This document shows positions 31,690-40,084 of a stretch of DNA of 64,000 nucleotides, piece after piece. Under the pieces are notes generated by a model. It was not told where the DNA came from and ran no database searches. It saw nothing but the letters and a program-made list of their open reading frames with translations. Location of the stretch: contig JAVJVZ010000038.1 of NCBI GenBank assembly GCA_040220855.1, positions 30,140-94,139 of the forward strand, in the 5' to 3' direction. Position 1 is the stretch's first letter; the number at the start of each line of letters is the position of its first letter. The stretch is from JACKNG01 sp040220855 (GTDB lineage: Bacteria; Pseudomonadota; Gammaproteobacteria; Ga0077536). The translations under genes and the position numbers were made by a program.

Positions 31690-33765
31690 TCACTCGCCCC
31701 GCCCGGCGAAGGCGAGCGCGCGCGCGAGCCGGCGATCCTGCTCGAGCGCAGCCTCGCGCTGGTCGCGGTTGCGCGCTTCTGCATGGCCTTGCGCGAGGTA
31801 ACGCAGTAGCGCCAGCCAGGGACGGGCCACCCTGCCGACGCCACCCGCCCGCCGCGCGAGCCACGCTGACAGGCGCGGCACCTCCCGGGTGAACAGTTCG
31901 TCATCTAGAGCGACGAGCGCCTCGACGGTACCTGGATCACCCTGGCGCGCGCTGCGCCCGAACAACTGTCGGTCGATGCGACGTGACTCGTGGTATTCGG
32001 TCAGCACCACGTGCAGACCGCCGCGTTCGGCGACGCCCTCGCCAAGTGCGATGTCGGTGCCACGGCCGGCCATGTTGGTGGCCACCGTGACACGGCCGGA
32101 TTCACCCGCGCGGGCGACGATGTCCTGCTCCTCCCGGTCGTGGCGCGCATTCAGGACGACGTGCGCAATGCCCCGCTCGCGCAGGCAGGCGGAAAGGCGC
32201 TCGGACGCCTTCACAGTGCGCGTACCGACCAGCACCGGGCGTCCGTTCTGCACGGCTTCCCGCTGCACGGCTTCGACGACGGCCGCCCACCTGGCATCGG
32301 CATCAGCGAAGCACTGCGCACCGCGGTCACGCCGGCGGCAGGGACGATGCAACGGCACCCGCGCGACGGACAGACCGTAGGTGATGCCTATCTCGCTCGC
32401 CACCTCCGTGGCAGTGCCGCTCATGCCGGCAAGCTTGAGGTAGCGACGGAAGAAGCGCTGGTAGGTGATTCGCGCCATGGTTTCGCGCGCGCCAGTCAGC
32501 GCGAGCCCCTCCTTGCATTCGATCAACTGGTGCAGTCCCCGCTCCCATGATCGGTCCGGCATCGCGCGCCCCGTCGATTCGTCGACGATATGGATCTTGC
32601 CGTCAGCAATCACGTAGTGCTCGTCGCACTTGTACAGGTGCAGCGCGGCCAGCGCCCGTTCGACCCATTCGTGCGCACTGCGCAGTGACGGAAACGCCGC
32701 CGCATCACCCGCATTCAGCTGTTCCAGACGCTCGAGACCGGTTCGGGTCATGCGCACGCAATGATGATCGGCATCGATCACGTAGTCCGACGGTGCGTGC
32801 ATCTGCGACGCCATCTCGAGGGCAGTCACGACCGGTGCCTGCGGCTGGTCGTCACGCGTCCTTGCGAGCAGCAGGGGCGTGCGGGCTTCGTCGATGAATA
32901 CGCTGTCGGCCTCGTCGACGATGGCGAAGACCAGGCCGCGCAGCACCACCCGCGGCGGCGCCGCGCCCACCGCGCCACGCACCGCGCGCACGGCGAGATG
33001 CATCGGACTGGCACTGTCACCGAGCGCGGCGCGATCACGCAGGTAGTCGAACGCGACTTCGCTGTTGCTCGCGTAGGTGATGTCGGCGGTATAGGCGGCC
33101 GTGCGCGCGGCCGGCTCAAGGCCGTTCGCGACGGCCGCCGAGCGCAGTCCGAAGAACGCGTAGAGCGGCGCGAAATGCGCCGCGTCGCGCGCCGCCAGGT
33201 AGTCGTTCACGGTAATCACGTGGACCGGCAGCCCGACCATTGCCGCGCTCGTCGCCGCGAGCGCGGCCGCGTAGCTCTTGCCTTCGCCGGTCGCCATCTC
33301 GACCAGCATGCCCTGCAGCAACCACCAGGCCGTAACCAGCTGGGTATCGTAATGACGCATACCCATGGTGCGTGCCCCAGCCTCCCGGATTGCGGCGAAC
33401 AGGCATGCGCCTGCGGCCACGCGAAAGCCGTCGCGGCGCAGCGTCGGCACCAACGAGAAGGCATAACGGGCGAGCGCTGCATCATCGAGCGCGGCGCAGT
33501 GTGCGGCCGCGGCGTCGACGCGCCGGATAAAACGGCGGGCGCGCGTGCGCCGAACGACGGCAGCACCAACGACCGGGGATACGCAGTGATGCCAGAGCCG
33601 TGCTGCGAAGCGGTCCCCTGCGCCGGGCTCGGCCTCGCGGCGTTCAGGGTAAGGCCGGCCAGGGGCGAGCTCGTGCCCGGCAAACCAGCGCGCGGCTGCG
33701 CGCGCCTGGCGTGGCGGTGCGACCAATGGGGCCACGCTGCGCTCGAGACCGTTCAGTTCAGACAT
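31690..33765 (-). CDS. SecA-like ATPase lacking the C-terminal scaffold, wing and zinc regions
   Basis: The 691-residue protein carries the SecA motor signatures: Walker A MATGEGKS (157-164), Walker B IVDEADSVFIDEARTPL (282-298), IVDESTGR (393-400), LAGMSGTA (446-453), NMAGRGTDI (564-572) and GRSARQGD (603-610, with Ala replacing the usual Gly). Canonical SecA is about 850-900 residues. This protein ends only some 80 residues after GRSARQGD, so most of the helical scaffold, the helical wing and the Cys-rich SecB/lipid-binding tail are missing. The N-terminus is also atypical. The ATG at 33765 overlaps the end of the M50 gene by 8 bases. It is clearly not the housekeeping SecA. Its neighbours suggest a dedicated motor for the LEPR-XLL giant, energised by ATP on the cytoplasmic side. 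Confidence 0.92.
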   Translation of the reverse strand: MSELNGLERSVAPLVAPPRQARAAARWFAGHELAPGRPYPERREAEPGAGDRFAARLWHHCVSPVVGAAVVRRTRARRFIRRVDAAAAHCAALDDAALARYAFSLVPTLRRDGFRVAAGACLFAAIREAGARTMGMRHYDTQLVTAWWLLQGMLVEMATGEGKSYAAALAATSAAMVGLPVHVITVNDYLAARDAAHFAPLYAFFGLRSAAVANGLEPAARTAAYTADITYASNSEVAFDYLRDRAALGDSASPMHLAVRAVRGAVGAAPPRVVLRGLVFAIVDEADSVFIDEARTPLLLARTRDDQPQAPVVTALEMASQMHAPSDYVIDADHHCVRMTRTGLERLEQLNAGDAAAFPSLRSAHEWVERALAALHLYKCDEHYVIADGKIHIVDESTGRAMPDRSWERGLHQLIECKEGLALTGARETMARITYQRFFRRYLKLAGMSGTATEVASEIGITYGLSVARVPLHRPCRRRDRGAQCFADADARWAAVVEAVQREAVQNGRPVLVGTRTVKASERLSACLRERGIAHVVLNARHDREEQDIVARAGESGRVTVATNMAGRGTDIALGEGVAERGGLHVVLTEYHESRRIDRQLFGRSARQGDPGTVEALVALDDELFTREVPRLSAWLARRAGGVGRVARPWLALLRYLAQGHAEARNRDQREAALEQDRRLARALAFAGRGE

Positions 33766-35992
33766 TGAAGTGCCGCAGGAACAGGCGTCGCAGCGAGCGC
33801 CACGCCTGGGTCGCGAGCGGGGTCGGGGCGAGATCGAAACGTACGTACACCCGCTGACCGAATGCCGGCGTGCGTCCGAGCGGCTCGATGGGCGCGACAT
33901 CGATTTCGAACACGCGCGTGAGAATCCTGCGGCCTTCCGGATCGCGCGGATCGGCGGCCAGGCGCCCGCCACCGGCGGCGACCAGCGCGGCACTCGGCAC
34001 TTCGTCGGAACCGGCCGGAACCTGGCGCACGATGCGGCCTGGAATGGCGCGCCCGATGTCGTCGGTCAGCCGCAGATCGACACTGCGTGCCGTGACGCCG
34101 ACACCGTCGACCTCGGCCTGCTCGACGACCACGCGCACGACCGGATCGTCATCGCCGATGACGTAGCCGAGCACCTCGCCCTGACGATGGAAGCGCCCCG
34201 GCAGATCGGTCGGGCGCGCGACGGTGAAGCGGCCGTCGCGCGGCGCGTGCGCGAGGAGGCCGGCGGCGCGTTCACGCGTGCGCTCGAGCGCCGCGCGCTC
34301 GAAACGCAATTGCTCGTCGATGATCTGGGCCTGGGCACGATCGCTGACGAACACCTTGTCGTAGCGCGCCTGAAGCTCGGCGACACGCGCTTCGGCGATG
34401 CGCAGGTCCGCGGCCAGCGTCGGGTCGATGCTGTCGACGAGTGGCGCGCCCGCGGCAACGCGCGTACCGGGTGCGGCCCTGAGCCGATGCACGAAGCCGG
34501 CGGCGCCGGCACGCAGCGTCGACTCTTCGGGTAGCCACACGACCCCCTCGGCCTGGGTGCGGTAAGGCATCGGCACCCACACCGCCAGCGCGACAAGAAC
34601 GCTCGCCGCCATCATTCCGAGCGCCGCGATCCGGCCGCGGCGCTCGCGCAGGCCGGGGCGTTCGCGGACCTGGTTCAACGCCCGCACGAGCGGCATCAGC
34701 ATCATCACCGCGATCGCCCACAGCGCGAGAATGACCCCGACGAAGAAGAAACGCGTGCTGATGAAGAGCGCGATGGCAAACGTGATGAACAGCCGGTACA
34801 GCGTCGAGGCCAGACCGTAGCTGAACAGCCAGGCGCGCTCGCTACCGGATTCCACTGGCGCCTCCGCCCGCCGGTTGCGCAGCAGGTAGCGCTCGGCCAG
34901 GTACCCCCAGTACCGCGCTGAGCGCTGCGCAAGGTTGGGCAGCTCGAGCAGGTCGGCGACGATGTAGTAGGCATCGAAGCGCAGCAACGGGTTACCGTTG
35001 AACAGCAGCGTGGAGATCCCGGCGACCAGCATGACGTTGAAGCACACCGCACGGACCAGGCCGGGCTCGACCAGCAGCCACAGGAAGAACGCCAGCGCAG
35101 CGAGCAGGATCTCCACACCCATGCCCGCCGCGCCGACACAAGCGCGCGACCAGCGCGAGCGGAACGCAGACGCCGCGGACGCATCGACATACGGGATTGG
35201 CATCAGCACCAGCAGCATGACGCCCATGTCGTGCACTTCGCCGCCATGCGCGCGTACCGCCGTCGCATGCCCCATCTCGTGCAGTATCTTGACAAGAGGG
35301 AAGAGCAGGGCCATGAGCACCAGGTTGTTCGCCTGCAGCACGCGGTCGGAGAGATTGCCGGTAAGCTCGGGCCAGGCCCCCGGCACGAGCAGCACAGCCG
35401 GCACCACGAGCAGCAGCCAGAGCAACGCACCGGCGCGCCCCCACAGGAGGCGCCACAGTCCCGCGTGATGGTCGAGAAACGCACCCGGGTCCCACAACGG
35501 GACGCGAATGGCCATCGGGTTCATCCACGCACTGCGACGCTTCCTGCGGGCGCTCGTCGCGCCGCGTTCGAACGACTCCAGGGTATCGGGCGGAATATCC
35601 GTCGCCAGGACATCCGCCATGTGCAGCTGCGCGACGAGATTGATCAACTCGTCCTGGGTCGGCGCATCGTCGCCCAGCTGTGTCTGGCCCAGACGCCACA
35701 GGTCGTCCATCGAGCGCCGGCCATCCATCGCCGCGATGAGCAGGCGTGCGCCTGGCGTGAAGCGATGCAACTGCCCGGTCGCACGATCCTCCAGCACGTA
35801 CCACAGGGCGTCGCGATAGCGATGGCGATGCAGGCGCGCGCGCGCCTGCACACGCGGCCGGAGCGACGCGACGCGATACCACTGCGCGCTCTCCTGTGGC
35901 CGCGTCGCGGCGAGCGGTTCACCCTGGTTCACGGCATCCAGTTCCACAGGCTGAGACGGAGCCAGTCGACGAACCGATGCGTTGCGATCCAT
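33758..35992 (-). CDS. M50 zinc metalloprotease with PqqD-like and HlyD domains
   Basis: The 744-residue multi-domain membrane protein has four parts. Residues ~60-130 resemble PqqD (YVLEDRATGQLHRFTPGARLL...), a fold that binds peptide substrates. Residues 180-440 hold several membrane segments with the M50 zinc motif HEMGH (238-242) and a second metal-ligand region NPLLRFD (334-340). A further membrane segment lies at ~455-475. An HlyD-type periplasmic domain (VWLPEESTLRAGAAGFV onwards) reaches the C-terminus. The architecture resembles the putative peptide zinc metalloproteases of peptide-export operons. It could clip or chaperone the giant's N-terminus in the membrane. The ATG at 35992 overlaps the upstream gene by 64 bases. 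A GTG at 35932 overlapping its stop as GTGA is an equally plausible start and would remove 20 residues. Confidence 0.9.
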   Translation of the reverse strand: MDRNASVRRLAPSQPVELDAVNQGEPLAATRPQESAQWYRVASLRPRVQARARLHRHRYRDALWYVLEDRATGQLHRFTPGARLLIAAMDGRRSMDDLWRLGQTQLGDDAPTQDELINLVAQLHMADVLATDIPPDTLESFERGATSARRKRRSAWMNPMAIRVPLWDPGAFLDHHAGLWRLLWGRAGALLWLLLVVPAVLLVPGAWPELTGNLSDRVLQANNLVLMALLFPLVKILHEMGHATAVRAHGGEVHDMGVMLLVLMPIPYVDASAASAFRSRWSRACVGAAGMGVEILLAALAFFLWLLVEPGLVRAVCFNVMLVAGISTLLFNGNPLLRFDAYYIVADLLELPNLAQRSARYWGYLAERYLLRNRRAEAPVESGSERAWLFSYGLASTLYRLFITFAIALFISTRFFFVGVILALWAIAVMMLMPLVRALNQVRERPGLRERRGRIAALGMMAASVLVALAVWVPMPYRTQAEGVVWLPEESTLRAGAAGFVHRLRAAPGTRVAAGAPLVDSIDPTLAADLRIAEARVAELQARYDKVFVSDRAQAQIIDEQLRFERAALERTRERAAGLLAHAPRDGRFTVARPTDLPGRFHRQGEVLGYVIGDDDPVVRVVVEQAEVDGVGVTARSVDLRLTDDIGRAIPGRIVRQVPAGSDEVPSAALVAAGGGRLAADPRDPEGRRILTRVFEIDVAPIEPLGRTPAFGQRVYVRFDLAPTPLATQAWRSLRRLFLRHFNV

Positions 35993-37785
35993 AGCAGGCT
36001 GCGGCGGCCGACCTCGATCTTGCCGACCCCTTCCATGCCGGGACGCAGCCGCGCTTCGCCGGCATCGAGATCGGCCTCGACGCGGAACACGTTGCGCCCA
36101 TCCAGCTGCGTCGCCACCGGGGTGACCGCGCTGACGGTGAACGGCATGACGTGATCGGGACGGCTCGACAGCACGAGTTCACCGCCCTGTTCGAGCGCGA
36201 CGTGGGCGATGTCGCGATCGTCCACCTGCAGGACGACGCGATAGCCTTCGAGTGGGGCGACTTCGAACAGGAGTTCCCCTTTCTCGACCGGTACGCCAAG
36301 CTTCTGGCTGAGATCACCGGACAGCACGATGCCATCGAAGGGCGCCGTCAATACGGTGCGCTCGAGCTTCTCCTCGGTCAGCGCCAGGCGCGCGTCGCTC
36401 TGCGCCATTTGCGCGCGGACCACGCCGAGCGTACCGAGATCCGCTTGCGCCATTGCCACCTGGTACTCCCGCTCGAGCTGGTCGCGCTCGGCGACCCAGC
36501 GCTGGCGTTCGAGCGCGATATCGCGCCCGTCCAGACGCGCGAGCGGCTGCCCGGCGGTTACCGTGTCACCGGCACGCACGTAAGCCTCGGCGATGAAACC
36601 GTCGAAGGGCACGACGATCGCGAGTTGGGTCGCTCCCTCGATCACGGTGCGTGCCGCGACACGGTGGTCATGCTCGATGCTCGCGGCGGCCGTGAGCAGC
36701 AGGGCCGCGAGCAGGCCGGCAAGCTTCAGGCCACCATGGCGCGGCCCCAGCGTGGCCAGACCCAGTTCACGCAGCGTGGTCCGCGCACGCTGCCCCCATG
36801 GCCGCTCGCGTTGCTGCAACAGGAGCCAGTACGGGCCGAGCATGGCGCCAAGCGCACCAACCAGGCGCATCTCGCCTGGCGTGAAAGCGCCGCCCTCGCG
36901 ACGCTCGCAGGTGATCGCGCCGAGCGCCTGCGACTCGTGCAACACCGGCACGCTCATCAGGCAGGGGACATCGAGGGTGCGCGCCGCTGCGTCGTGGGCG
37001 ACCGCAGCGATGGCGGCGTCGTCGGCTGCCGGCACTGCCAGCGGCACGCCGAGATCGAGGGCTTCGTCCATGGCCTCGCAGATGGCGTTGACGAGGTTGG
37101 AACGCCGATCGAAGCTGGCCGCGTTCGACATCGCCACCAGCTCGGCCCGGCCGTGCCGCTCGAAGCCGACACTGACACGTTCGCAGCCGAGACGGGTGAC
37201 CAGGCTGTTGGCCAGCGCCAGCGAAGAAGCCGCGAGCCGATCGTGCTGCAGGACCGTCGCCATGAGATCGTTCAGCGTCGCTACGCGTTCCAGCTCGGCC
37301 TCGCGATCGGCCAGCTGTTCACGCGCGAAGTATTCCTTCAGCCACGCGCTGCCCCAATGAATGTGCCGCAATGCCGGTTGCAGATCGCGCGAGCCGACGT
37401 CGAACGCAACCGCCCCACGCAAGCGACCCGCCACCTCGATCGGGTAGGCGACCACGGCACGCGGGCTGGCGCCGGCATCCTCGTCGAGGGCGTCCGCCAC
37501 GATGCCCTGGCGCTCGACGAGCGCACGCTCGGCAGCGGGCCCCAGGTAGCGCAGGTCACGGCGCAGATCCGGCCAGCCGGCAATCAGCTCGAAGGGCGCG
37601 TCGTCGTGTGCGGCCACGACGAGCATACCGGCGCGTGCGTCGTCGAGGCGGACCGCCAGCAGGTTGAGCCACTCCGTGCAGAAACTCGTGCGATCGTCGG
37701 CCGCGACAAAACGCGCCCAGGCAGTGGACTCGGCGCGTTCGCGGATGTGTTCCGCGAAGGGCTCTTCGGAGACGCTTCCCGGCAT
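35929..37785 (-). CDS. Membrane-fusion (HlyD) protein with two N-terminal GAF domains
   Basis: The 618-residue protein is predicted to have two GAF-like sensory domains in the cytoplasm (about 30-155 and 170-320), separated by a short helical linker. One transmembrane helix (~353-370) follows. The periplasmic HlyD module has a lipoyl-like half (VVPFDGFIAEAYVRAGD), a coiled-coil hairpin (~420-480), the second half TVLTAPFDGIVLSGD and a beta-barrel. GAF domains usually bind small ligands or mediate dimerisation, so the adaptor may sense a cytoplasmic signal. The start codon at 37785 begins MPGSVSEEPF. A 7-bp hairpin lies 30 bases upstream. It is the first of four tightly coupled transport genes. 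I find no recognisable catalytic domain beyond GAF. Confidence 0.9.
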   Translation of the reverse strand: MPGSVSEEPFAEHIRERAESTAWARFVAADDRTSFCTEWLNLLAVRLDDARAGMLVVAAHDDAPFELIAGWPDLRRDLRYLGPAAERALVERQGIVADALDEDAGASPRAVVAYPIEVAGRLRGAVAFDVGSRDLQPALRHIHWGSAWLKEYFAREQLADREAELERVATLNDLMATVLQHDRLAASSLALANSLVTRLGCERVSVGFERHGRAELVAMSNAASFDRRSNLVNAICEAMDEALDLGVPLAVPAADDAAIAAVAHDAAARTLDVPCLMSVPVLHESQALGAITCERREGGAFTPGEMRLVGALGAMLGPYWLLLQQRERPWGQRARTTLRELGLATLGPRHGGLKLAGLLAALLLTAAASIEHDHRVAARTVIEGATQLAIVVPFDGFIAEAYVRAGDTVTAGQPLARLDGRDIALERQRWVAERDQLEREYQVAMAQADLGTLGVVRAQMAQSDARLALTEEKLERTVLTAPFDGIVLSGDLSQKLGVPVEKGELLFEVAPLEGYRVVLQVDDRDIAHVALEQGGELVLSSRPDHVMPFTVSAVTPVATQLDGRNVFRVEADLDAGEARLRPGMEGVGKIEVGRRSLLWIATHRFVDWLRLSLWNWMP

Positions 37786-37814
37786 CGACTGGCACCGCTC
37801 TCAGGATGATTGGT

Positions 37815-37834
37815 GGTTGCGTTGACGCGCAACC
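37815..37834 (-). other. Small perfect hairpin just upstream of the transport genes
   Basis: GGTTGCG (37815-37821) and CGCAACC (37828-37834) form a 7-bp stem with a 6-base loop, ending 30 bases before the ATG of the GAF-HlyD gene. No U-tract follows on the - strand, so it is not an obvious terminator. It may separate SapC from the transport genes, act in RNA processing, or be chance. The rest of 37786-37967 shows no gene. Confidence 0.3.
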
Positions 37835-37967
37835 AGCATGGTTACGGGGTGCAGAGCACAGGCAATTGCGGGCGCAGCGCCGCCGGTGACGGACTTGCCT
37901 GGCCCGACCCGCAAGGCCGAAGGCTGTGCGCGCGCATGTCGTCCGCGTCGCTCCTCGCTACCGCCGT

Positions 37968-38753
37968 CTACTGCACGGTGGCGGATTCCGTCGCCGCGCC
38001 ATTGGTCGGCTTGTCGGTGCCGGCCGCCTTGTCGTTACCAATCACCCGGCTCATCACCTCGTTGAAGTTACCGAGCGAATAAAGATGAAGATAGAGCAGT
38101 TCCAGCGCATCGTCCCGCGCCAGCCCGGCGAGAGCCTCTCCGGACAGGGTGCGGACGCGGTTGCGCGTCACGCCATGAAAGCCCTGCAGTCCGAGCCGCT
38201 CACCGGCGGGCGTCGTCACCTGGGCGTGCATCGGCTCGAGCAGGTTGAGATCCTTCAGCCGCTTGCCGAAGCGCTGGGTGACGGTGAACTGCGTCTGGTA
38301 CTCCTGCAGGAACTTGAGCACCTGGTTGGTGTAATCCGACGGCTTGCCGTCATCATCGAACAGGCGCTGGCCGCGGCCCTCGGTGTTCACTCCGGGATGG
38401 GTCTCGTCGATGCACAACGCCAGCGTGTCCTTCTCGCGCCCGGTGGTGAAGACGAACGGGTAACGGCGAATGAATGCCGGAATGTACTTCGCCTGCCAGT
38501 GCGAATCGGCTGACAGGTAGAGGTTCTGCTCAGGCCTGACGCCGAGCACCGCCAACGGCATCGCCCCCGAACCCGACTCCATGAACACGATGGCATACTC
38601 GGCAGCGGCGGCGGCGAACTCTCCCGCCATCAGCGGCACGGCATTGATGCGGGCGCTGAAATCGTAGGTGTCGCGTGGCTCGAGGCAGGTCGTGCCATGA
38701 CGTTCGGGCGAGACGGGTACGGCGGATTCGTAGATGAGCAGTTGCTTGGCCAT
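37968..38753 (-). CDS. SapC-family protein
   Basis: The 261-residue soluble protein begins MAKQLLIYESAVPVSPERH. It contains the family's characteristic central segment, FMESGSGAMPLAVLGVRPEQNL-type followed by WQAKYIPAFIRRYPF, and the downstream ALCIDE motif. SapC is named after a Campylobacter fetus gene beside the S-layer protein export genes, but its biochemical role is unresolved. Here it is the most upstream gene of the - strand run that leads into the giant-protein export genes, 182 bases before the GAF-HlyD start. That repeats the association with surface-protein secretion. It has no signal peptide or membrane segment, so a cytoplasmic role is expected. The ATG at 38753 is preferred over one 48 bases upstream because the conserved N-terminus begins there. 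Confidence 0.85.
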   Translation of the reverse strand: MAKQLLIYESAVPVSPERHGTTCLEPRDTYDFSARINAVPLMAGEFAAAAAEYAIVFMESGSGAMPLAVLGVRPEQNLYLSADSHWQAKYIPAFIRRYPFVFTTGREKDTLALCIDETHPGVNTEGRGQRLFDDDGKPSDYTNQVLKFLQEYQTQFTVTQRFGKRLKDLNLLEPMHAQVTTPAGERLGLQGFHGVTRNRVRTLSGEALAGLARDDALELLYLHLYSLGNFNEVMSRVIGNDKAAGTDKPTNGAATESATVQ

Positions 38754-38911
38754 GGTCCACGTTCCTCGTGTTGCCGATAGCGCCCGAAAGTAGCACAACA
38801 ATCAGCCGGGAACATGCGATCCCGCCGCAATGTGCGACCTGGGTCGATCCCGCTGGCTTGCGCGTTCACGCGTTCCGTCACACCGCAGGGGGCGGGGCCC
38901 TGGCGACGCGT

Positions 38912-40078
38912 TCAGTACGATCGCGGCAGACCCAGCCAGCGCTCGCCGAGGAAATTCGCGATCATGTCGTCGGTCAGCGGCGCGAACGAGTAGAGCCGGA
39001 TATCACGGTAGTAGCGCTGCATCGGAAAGCCGACGTCGAAGGCCGCTCCACCGACTACCCCCATGCCGAGTTCGGCAGCGCGCTGGCCGGCGCCCGACGC
39101 GGCGAGCTTCGCCACTGCGCTTTCGACGCTGACGTCGCGTCCCTGCTCTTCCAGCCGCGCTGCGCTCACGGTCATCGCCCACGCCGCCTCCAGGTCGACG
39201 CCAGCGTGGACGAGCTTGTGCTGCAAGGCCTGGAACTGGCCGATGGGACGGCCGAACGCCGCGCGCTCCTTTGCGTAGGAAAGCGCGAGTTGGTGCGCGC
39301 CGCGCCCGATGCCGGCCGCCACTGCGGCAGCGTTGAGACGTTCGGAGTTCAGTGTGCCGAGCACCTGCATGAAACCCTGGTCGACCGTCCCCAGCACGGC
39401 GTCTGCCGGCAGCCTGACATCGTCGAAACCGACCTCGCAGGTGTCATAGCCATTGATCGCGAACGTATCGAGCACGGTCGTGGTCACCCCGCGCGTCGAA
39501 GAGGGGACGAGGAACAGCGTGATTCCGCGCGAACGGTGCGCCGACGTCCGCGCGACGACGATGAGGAGGTCCGCACGCGACGCGCCGCTGATCCAGTACT
39601 TCGTACCCTGGAGACACCAGCCATCAGCGGTCCTGGTGGCGCGCGTCGTGAGGCTCGCGAGAATGTCGGTGCCGCCACCGGCTTCCGTCATGCAGAAGGA
39701 AGCGCATATCCGGCCGGCGCACAGTGCATCGAGGTAGCGTCGCCACTGATCATCGGCACCGAACTGGCGCAGCAGGCGCGTGGCCATGTACTGGATGACG
39801 CCGAACACCGCCATCGAGGTCGCGTGACGTCCGAGTCGCTCCAGCGTCAGCACCTGCAACACCGGCCCGCCGCCGCTGCCGCCGAGCGCTTCGTCGACGC
39901 CGATACCCCATGCCCCGATACCTGCCAGCGCCTGGTGAAGCTCGACATCGAATGTCTTCTCGTTGTCGAGCGCCTGCACGCGCGGTACCGGGGCCGCATC
40001 GGCCAGGAGCCTGTCCAATGCCTCGCAGTAGATGGTCTCGTCTTCGCTGGTGCTGACGAACATCGATTGGGCGGGCAT
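38912..40078 (-). CDS. Acyl-CoA dehydrogenase family flavoprotein
   Basis: The 388-residue product has the three-part acyl-CoA dehydrogenase fold. The FAD/substrate signature is FCMTEAGGGTDILASLTTRA followed by GTKYWISGA. The C-terminal helical domain includes KERAAFGRPIGQFQALQHKL and ends near RYYRDIRLYSFAPLTDDMIANF. It is expected to oxidise an acyl-CoA thioester at the alpha-beta position and pass electrons to an ETF. The substrate cannot be read from the sequence. It starts 6 bases after the amidase stop, so the two are probably co-transcribed and may serve one degradative route. An alternative ATG lies 15 bases downstream at 40063. Confidence 0.92.
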   Translation of the reverse strand: MPAQSMFVSTSEDETIYCEALDRLLADAAPVPRVQALDNEKTFDVELHQALAGIGAWGIGVDEALGGSGGGPVLQVLTLERLGRHATSMAVFGVIQYMATRLLRQFGADDQWRRYLDALCAGRICASFCMTEAGGGTDILASLTTRATRTADGWCLQGTKYWISGASRADLLIVVARTSAHRSRGITLFLVPSSTRGVTTTVLDTFAINGYDTCEVGFDDVRLPADAVLGTVDQGFMQVLGTLNSERLNAAAVAAGIGRGAHQLALSYAKERAAFGRPIGQFQALQHKLVHAGVDLEAAWAMTVSAARLEEQGRDVSVESAVAKLAASGAGQRAAELGMGVVGGAAFDVGFPMQRYYRDIRLYSFAPLTDDMIANFLGERWLGLPRSY

Positions 40079-40084
40079 GCGAGC

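Noticed and set aside
31690..37785. A classical type I secretion system
   Set aside because: No ABC transporter with Walker/LSGGQ motifs is encoded in the cluster. The only ATPase is SecA-like.
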